A stretch of DNA of 64,000 nucleotides from positions 124,001 through 188,000 of the forward strand of contig NZ_ML660090.1 in the NCBI RefSeq assembly GCF_007004655.1, given 5' to 3'. Made by a program: the position numbers and the translations under genes. This stretch comes from Exilibacterium tricleocarpae (lineage in GTDB: Bacteria > Pseudomonadota > Gammaproteobacteria > Pseudomonadales > Cellvibrionaceae). How positions within the stretch are numbered: position 1 is the first letter of the stretch; each line of letters begins with the position of its first letter. The notes below the pieces were generated by a model. That model was not told the origin of the DNA. It searched no databases and saw only the letters and a list, made by a program, of their open reading frames with translations. Shown here piece by piece: positions 60,555 through 64,000 of this stretch.

Positions 60555-61199
60555 CTAGGCCCCGACGGCAAGGTCGAACAAACGGGTAATTTCACCCAGG
60601 TCCTCCAGTTCGATGGTCATTTCCACCGCGGCGGGCAGTTGCTTGGCCTCCGCCCCCTGCACCGGCGGCCACAGGGTCTGCCACTGCCCCGACCCCAGGC
60701 TGGTGACGGTGTCGGGCAGGAAGCGCACCGTCACCTCTTTGACTTCCTCGAGCAGGTCCAGCTCCTGCGGCTCCTCGACACCGGTGCCGTCCACCACAAA
60801 CCAGTAGTCCCGCCACAGGGTCTCACCGTCGAAGCGATAACCGACCCGCTGCAGCTCGCTGCGCGGCTGATTGAGCGGGTTGGTCCAGCCGCCGCGCACG
60901 AACAGCATCAGATATTGGGTGCGCTCGCCGCCGCTGAAGGCGGCCGTGTCGAGACCCAGCGCGTCTTTACCGCTGCGGGCCAGGGCGTGGCGCAGGTCGG
61001 TTTCGATCAATTGCAGGGCGCGGTCGATATGATTGAGCCGTTTGGCCGCGGCGCTGGTACGCTCAGTGGCCTCAGTGGCGACATCGAACGCCTCGTAGGC
61101 CAGCGCCGCCACCAGCACTGAAATCGCCATCGCCACCAACACCTCGAGCAGGGTGAAACCGCGCTGGCGACCGCTGCCAGGCCGCCTATTCATGGACAA
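60555..61199 (-). CDS. gspJ: Type II secretion system minor pseudopilin J
   Basis: This 214-residue protein has the leader MSMNRRPGSGRQRG followed by FTLLEVLVAMAISVLVAALA, with cleavage after Gly and Glu at +5. The globular part shows RALQLIETDLRHALARSG and PLNQPRSELQRVGYRFDGET. It is a pseudopilus tip subunit. It overlaps gspI by 14 bases. Confidence 0.94.
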   Translation of the reverse strand: MSMNRRPGSGRQRGFTLLEVLVAMAISVLVAALAYEAFDVATEATERTSAAAKRLNHIDRALQLIETDLRHALARSGKDALGLDTAAFSGGERTQYLMLFVRGGWTNPLNQPRSELQRVGYRFDGETLWRDYWFVVDGTGVEEPQELDLLEEVKEVTVRFLPDTVTSLGSGQWQTLWPPVQGAEAKQLPAAVEMTIELEDLGEITRLFDLAVGA

Positions 61200-61674
61200 A
61201 CCCCGCCAACATCACCAGCGACTCTTCCTTTTCCTTGTCGCCGAGGCTGACCCTGACCTCCATCCGCTTCATGCCCTCGACCGGTGTTTCCAGCGCCTCC
61301 AGGTACCAGGTCCAGGTGGTGCCGGCCATTTCCACCTGGTCGCTGGCGGTGCCTTTGAAGACCTGGTTATTGAGCCGGCGCAGCACTCTGAGTTCGGTCA
61401 TTTTGTTCTGCGCGATCCACTGGGCAATGGTGCGGTCGCGCATATAGCTGGTGTGGGAAGTCTGGCCCTGGACCTCGTGCAACAGCGCCGGCAGGGCCAT
61501 GCTGACAATAGCCAGGGCCACCAATACCTCGACCAGGGTAAAGCCGCGTGTACCTTTTTTTACACAGCCGCGGGTTTTTACTAAGCCGCAGGCGCTTTTT
61601 CTAACACAGCCGCAGGCGCCTTTTAAACAGTCGCAAGCACTGATGTGAGCCGGGCTGCGGGCGTTAATCTTCAT
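61186..61674 (-). CDS. gspI: Type II secretion system minor pseudopilin I with long Cys-rich leader
   Basis: This 162-residue protein has the prepilin site TRG-FTLVEVLVALAIVSMALP and the GspI body (SYMRDRTIAQWIAQNKMTEL; GTTWTWYLEALETPVEGMKR). From the ATG at 61674 the leader is 44 residues and Cys-rich (CDCLKGACGCVRKSACGLVK), much longer than the usual 6-25. The leader is encoded by a repeat block at 61542-61640. No better start codon lies nearer the cleavage site. The start overlaps gspH by 11 bases. Confidence 0.9.
   Translation of the reverse strand: MKINARSPAHISACDCLKGACGCVRKSACGLVKTRGCVKKGTRGFTLVEVLVALAIVSMALPALLHEVQGQTSHTSYMRDRTIAQWIAQNKMTELRVLRRLNNQVFKGTASDQVEMAGTTWTWYLEALETPVEGMKRMEVRVSLGDKEKEESLVMLAGFVHE
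61542..61640 (-). repeat. In-frame imperfect repeats encoding the GspI leader
   Basis: The core AGCCGC (once AGTCGC) recurs at 61542, 61566, 61584, 61608 and 61629, spaced 24, 18, 24 and 21 bases, all multiples of three. Each unit continues with a T- or C-rich run. The block encodes the Cys-rich leader of GspI on the minus strand. Confidence 0.65.
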
Positions 61675-62302
61675 CGGGTTGCAGCTCCTCCCGCGCCTCC
61701 GCCAGGCGCAAACCCTCTTCCCAGACGATACGTCCCAACAGGTCCACCTCGATATGCTGGTTGTGGTCGGAGTCGTCGCGCATGGAAAGCTCCAGCGTAA
61801 AGGGGGTGGCCTCACCGCTGGCAAAAAACACCAGGTCGGGAATCAGCTCCTCCTCCCCCTCAGGCTCGGGCTCGGGCAGCTCGCGCCGGTTGCCGAGGCC
61901 GGGTCTCGGCACGCCGATATCGGTCTCGCTGCGGGGGGTGGTGAAGTCGCTGACGTACTGGCCGTCCACCTCGAGCAACACGTCCACATATTCCGGCAAC
62001 TGGACCTCGAGCAGGGGTTCTTCCGCCACTTCCCACTTATCTTCACGGTGGGCGTACCAGGTGTAGCGCCAACCCTGCTCCCCCTCGGGCTCGGTCCATT
62101 TCACCCCCAGGGCCTCGCCGCTGAAGGTGGCGTTTTCCAGTGCCAGGTGCATTTGCGAGGTCAGGCGCTGGGCGATATCGTGCATTTCCCTGCTGCGGTT
62201 ATCGCCCACGGCGAGGGACACCATACCGACCCCGAAACCGATGATGACCAACACCACCAGTATCTCGATCAGGGTGAACCCCCCGGCCCGTTTCCCGCTC
62301 AT
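61664..62302 (-). CDS. gspH: Type II secretion system pseudopilin H
   Basis: This 212-residue protein has leader MSGKRAGG and helix FTLIEILVVLVIIGFGVGMV with Glu at +5. The body (RSREMHDIAQRLTSQMHLAL; GWRYTWYAHREDKWEVAEE) fits GspH, with an acidic Pro/Glu-rich insertion near 130-150 (PEPEPEGEEELIPD). It is a minor pseudopilin that may start assembly. Confidence 0.93.
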   Translation of the reverse strand: MSGKRAGGFTLIEILVVLVIIGFGVGMVSLAVGDNRSREMHDIAQRLTSQMHLALENATFSGEALGVKWTEPEGEQGWRYTWYAHREDKWEVAEEPLLEVQLPEYVDVLLEVDGQYVSDFTTPRSETDIGVPRPGLGNRRELPEPEPEGEEELIPDLVFFASGEATPFTLELSMRDDSDHNQHIEVDLLGRIVWEEGLRLAEAREELQPDED

Positions 62303-62323
62303 CGGTTTATGCCCTCCGGGGCG

Positions 62324-62764
62324 CTAGCTGTCGTCGTCGGTTTTCCAGTTGCCGATATCCTTGTTGGGGCCCTCGCCGCCGCTGATGCCGTCGGCGCCCA
62401 GGGTGTAGATATCAAACTCGCCGTTTTCACCCGGACTCAGGTACAGGTAGGGCCGCCCCCAGGGATCGGTAGGCTCCTCGTCGAGGTAGGCGCGCCAGTT
62501 TCTCGGCACCGGGTCGAGGGTCGGTTGCTCCGACAAGGCCACCAGGCCCTGTTCGCTGGTGGGGTAAGTAAAGTTGTCCAGCCGGTACAGTTTCAGGGCC
62601 GTCTCTATGTTGCGGAAATCCGCCGCCACCTTGTCCCGCTGGGCTTCGTCGACTTCGTCGATCACATTCGGTGCGACAATGCCGATCAGCAGACCGATAA
62701 TTACCAGTACCACCAGAATTTCAATCAGGCTGAAGCCCGTCTGGGGCCGCCGTGTCGTCTTCAT
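62324..62764 (-). CDS. gspG: Type II secretion system major pseudopilin G
   Basis: This 146-residue protein has leader MKTTRRPQTG and helix FSLIEILVVLVIIGLLIGIV, then the GspG body with its calcium-site loop (TDPWGRPYLYLSPGENGEFD, then IYTLGADGISGGEGPNKDIG). It forms the pseudopilus shaft. AGGAG precedes the start by 11 bases. A possible small gene (62782-62895) sits between it and gspF. Confidence 0.96.
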   Translation of the reverse strand: MKTTRRPQTGFSLIEILVVLVIIGLLIGIVAPNVIDEVDEAQRDKVAADFRNIETALKLYRLDNFTYPTSEQGLVALSEQPTLDPVPRNWRAYLDEEPTDPWGRPYLYLSPGENGEFDIYTLGADGISGGEGPNKDIGNWKTDDDS

Positions 62765-62781
62765 TTATCTAACACTCCTTT

Positions 62782-62895
62782 TCAATCTCTGTTAGTGTCT
62801 CTGTCTAATTGCGAGGGCCACTGGCTGATTGTGAAGGCCACCGCCAGGATCACCGCGACAGCGCCAACAGCCACAACCACCAGCGCTGCAACCAT
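62782..62895 (-). CDS. Putative 37-residue membrane peptide in the T2SS operon
   Basis: The minus strand between gspF and gspG reads MVAALVVVAVGAVAVILAVA then FTISQWPSQLDRDTNRD and stops. It has one full membrane segment and a polar C-terminal tail, and ends 17 bases before gspG. No strong ribosome site precedes the ATG. It may be an accessory small protein or chance in a G+C-rich spacer. Confidence 0.35.
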   Translation of the reverse strand: MVAALVVVAVGAVAVILAVAFTISQWPSQLDRDTNRD

Positions 62896-62913
62896 GGCCG
62901 CAGCGGGCGGTTT

Positions 62914-64000
62914 TCAACCCACCAGTTTGTTGAGTTCGAAAATCGGCTGCAGAATAGCCATCACAATCAGGGTGACCATACCGCCCATAAACACCACCGT
63001 CAGTGGTTCCAGCAGCCCCATGGCGGTGCCGAGCATCATTTCCAGTTCCCGCTCTTGGTTGTTGGCCGAATGCTCCAACTGTTTATCCAGGGTGCCGTTG
63101 GCCTCCCCACTGGCCGCCATCTGCACCAGCAGCGGCGGGAATATGCCCGCCTGATCCAGCGCCCGGTGGAGGCTGGTTCCCTCCTGCACGGCCGCCGCCA
63201 CACTTTTGCTGGCTTCGCGCAGCGCCGTGTTGCTCATCACCTGGCCGGCTATACGCAGGCCTTCCAGCAAAGGTACGCCGCTGGACAACAGTATGCTCAG
63301 CGTGGCCGAGAAGCGCGCGCTGTCGGCCTGTAACACCAGTTCGCCGAACAGCGGCAACTTCAACTGGATGCGGTGCCAGACCAGTCTGCGAGCCGGGTCC
63401 CGCAACAGCACCGCAACGCCGTAACCAAGTGCCACCAACCCCACCACACAGTAGAGGCCGTAGTTGATGATAAAATCACTGGCGGCAATCAACGCCTGGG
63501 TCAGACCGGGCAGCTCCGCGTTGCTGTTGCGGAACAGGCCGGTCAGCTTCGGCACCACGAAGGCCATCAGCGCGGCAATCACCGAAATCGCCACTCCCAT
63601 CAGCACCATCGGGTAGATCATCGCCATCTTCATGCGCTGGCGGGTGTGCTGGCTGTTCTCGGCGTAGTCCGCCAGCCGCTCCAGCACCGGGCCCAAAAAA
63701 CCGGCACTTTCGCCGGCCCGCACCATCGACCGGTACATATCGTCGAAAGCGCGGGGATTCTCACCCAGCGCCTGGGCCAGGCTGTGCCCCTCCAGCACCC
63801 GCGCCCGCACCTGCAGGACCACTTCTTTGACACCGGGTTTGCGGCTCTGTTTGGCGGCGGTTTGCAGCACTTCGTCGAGCGGCAGACCCGATTGCACCAG
63901 GGACGCCAACTGGCGGGTGATCAAGGTGACGTCCTTGGGACTCAGGCGGCGGTTCCAGCCGGAAAAGGAGAAGCTCGGCGCACCGCCACCTGCTTTCTTG
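62914..64000 (-). CDS. gspF: Type II secretion system inner membrane protein F (partial)
   Basis: This frame continues past the right edge, so only the last 361 residues or so are seen. It has the two GspF repeats (LITRQLASLVQSGLPLDEVL; DSARFSATLSILLSSGVPLL, then EGLRIAGQVMSNTALREASK) and membrane segments (MIYPMVLMGVAISVIAALMA; LTVVFMGGMVTLIVMAILQP). The protein is the platform that contacts GspE and GspL. gspE, gspD and gspC are expected beyond the window. Confidence 0.95.
   Translation of the reverse strand, partial: KKAGGGAPSFSFSGWNRRLSPKDVTLITRQLASLVQSGLPLDEVLQTAAKQSRKPGVKEVVLQVRARVLEGHSLAQALGENPRAFDDMYRSMVRAGESAGFLGPVLERLADYAENSQHTRQRMKMAMIYPMVLMGVAISVIAALMAFVVPKLTGLFRNSNAELPGLTQALIAASDFIINYGLYCVVGLVALGYGVAVLLRDPARRLVWHRIQLKLPLFGELVLQADSARFSATLSILLSSGVPLLEGLRIAGQVMSNTALREASKSVAAAVQEGTSLHRALDQAGIFPPLLVQMAASGEANGTLDKQLEHSANNQERELEMMLGTAMGLLEPLTVVFMGGMVTLIVMAILQPIFELNKLVG

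Noticed and set aside
61679-63154. Long plus-strand open frame (491 codons) opposite gspH and gspG
   Set aside because: It is antisense to well-supported pseudopilin genes, shows no domain, and long antisense frames are common in G+C-rich DNA.

Overview
The window reads as a chromosomal segment of a Gram-negative, G+C-rich gammaproteobacterium. A Cellvibrionales-type marine or environmental lineage is my inference. The support is a type II secretion operon of the gspF-to-gspN kind, ExbB/ExbD and TonB-like proteins, MipA/OmpV, several lipoproteins and a type I-E CRISPR system. No rRNA, tRNA, integrase or complete insertion sequence is visible.

Layout. (1) 1-2035: the 3' end of an RHS-type polymorphic toxin gene with a one-base frame break, its A+T-rich immunity-type partner, and a remnant of a PIN-type gene. 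(2) 2038-5735: a lone type I-E cas3 with no other cas gene beside it, then degraded or empty A+T-rich DNA. (3) 5736-7979: a sigma-54-type AAA+ activator with an altered loop motif, divergent from a PKHD-type dioxygenase. (4) 8031-34052, minus strand: a nearly gapless set of 20 genes for an extracellular contractile injection system (eCIS): sheath, tube, baseplate, split spike, PAAR tip, cap, AAA+ ATPase and three cargo-like proteins. One cargo joins a DUF4157 domain to five annexin-like repeats and a C-terminal zinc-metallopeptidase-like domain. A small winged-helix-like gene precedes the sheath gene. (5) 34910-38154: a TetR/flavodoxin-fold oxidoreductase pair around a palindrome, a lipoprotein, and a YdjM-type membrane hydrolase. 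(6) 38272-39276: a type I-E CRISPR array of 16 repeats plus one decayed repeat, read on the minus strand with its leader on the right. (7) 39562-44688: a BlaI/M56-peptidase pair with two palindromic BlaI-type boxes, a LytTR/MipA pair, a GspE_N-like membrane protein and a cytochrome c lipoprotein. (8) 44755-54742, minus strand: a motor-type operon of one ExbB, two ExbD and one AgmX/PglI-TonB-like protein, downstream of TPR proteins and a periplasmic protein. (9) 55459-64000, minus strand: apbE and the type II secretion genes gspN to gspF, the last running off the window.

How the parts fit. The eCIS genes supply a contractile syringe, an ATPase for assembly and cargo that would ride in or on the tube; the adjacent sigma-54-type activator is a candidate regulator. 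The ExbB/ExbD operon is a proton-driven envelope machine whose composition (one TolQ, two TolR, a GltJ/AgmX C-domain, TPR proteins) recalls the myxobacterial Agl-Glt and Nfs machines. The cas3 and the array are 33.5 kb apart and both type I-E, so the remaining cas genes presumably lie elsewhere.

A signal that runs across systems is a series of short tandem duplications, with unit lengths that are multiples of three, at gene starts and junctions on the minus strand (17383-17442, 49059-49142, 54806-54996, 57789-57824, 59141-59215, 61542-61640).
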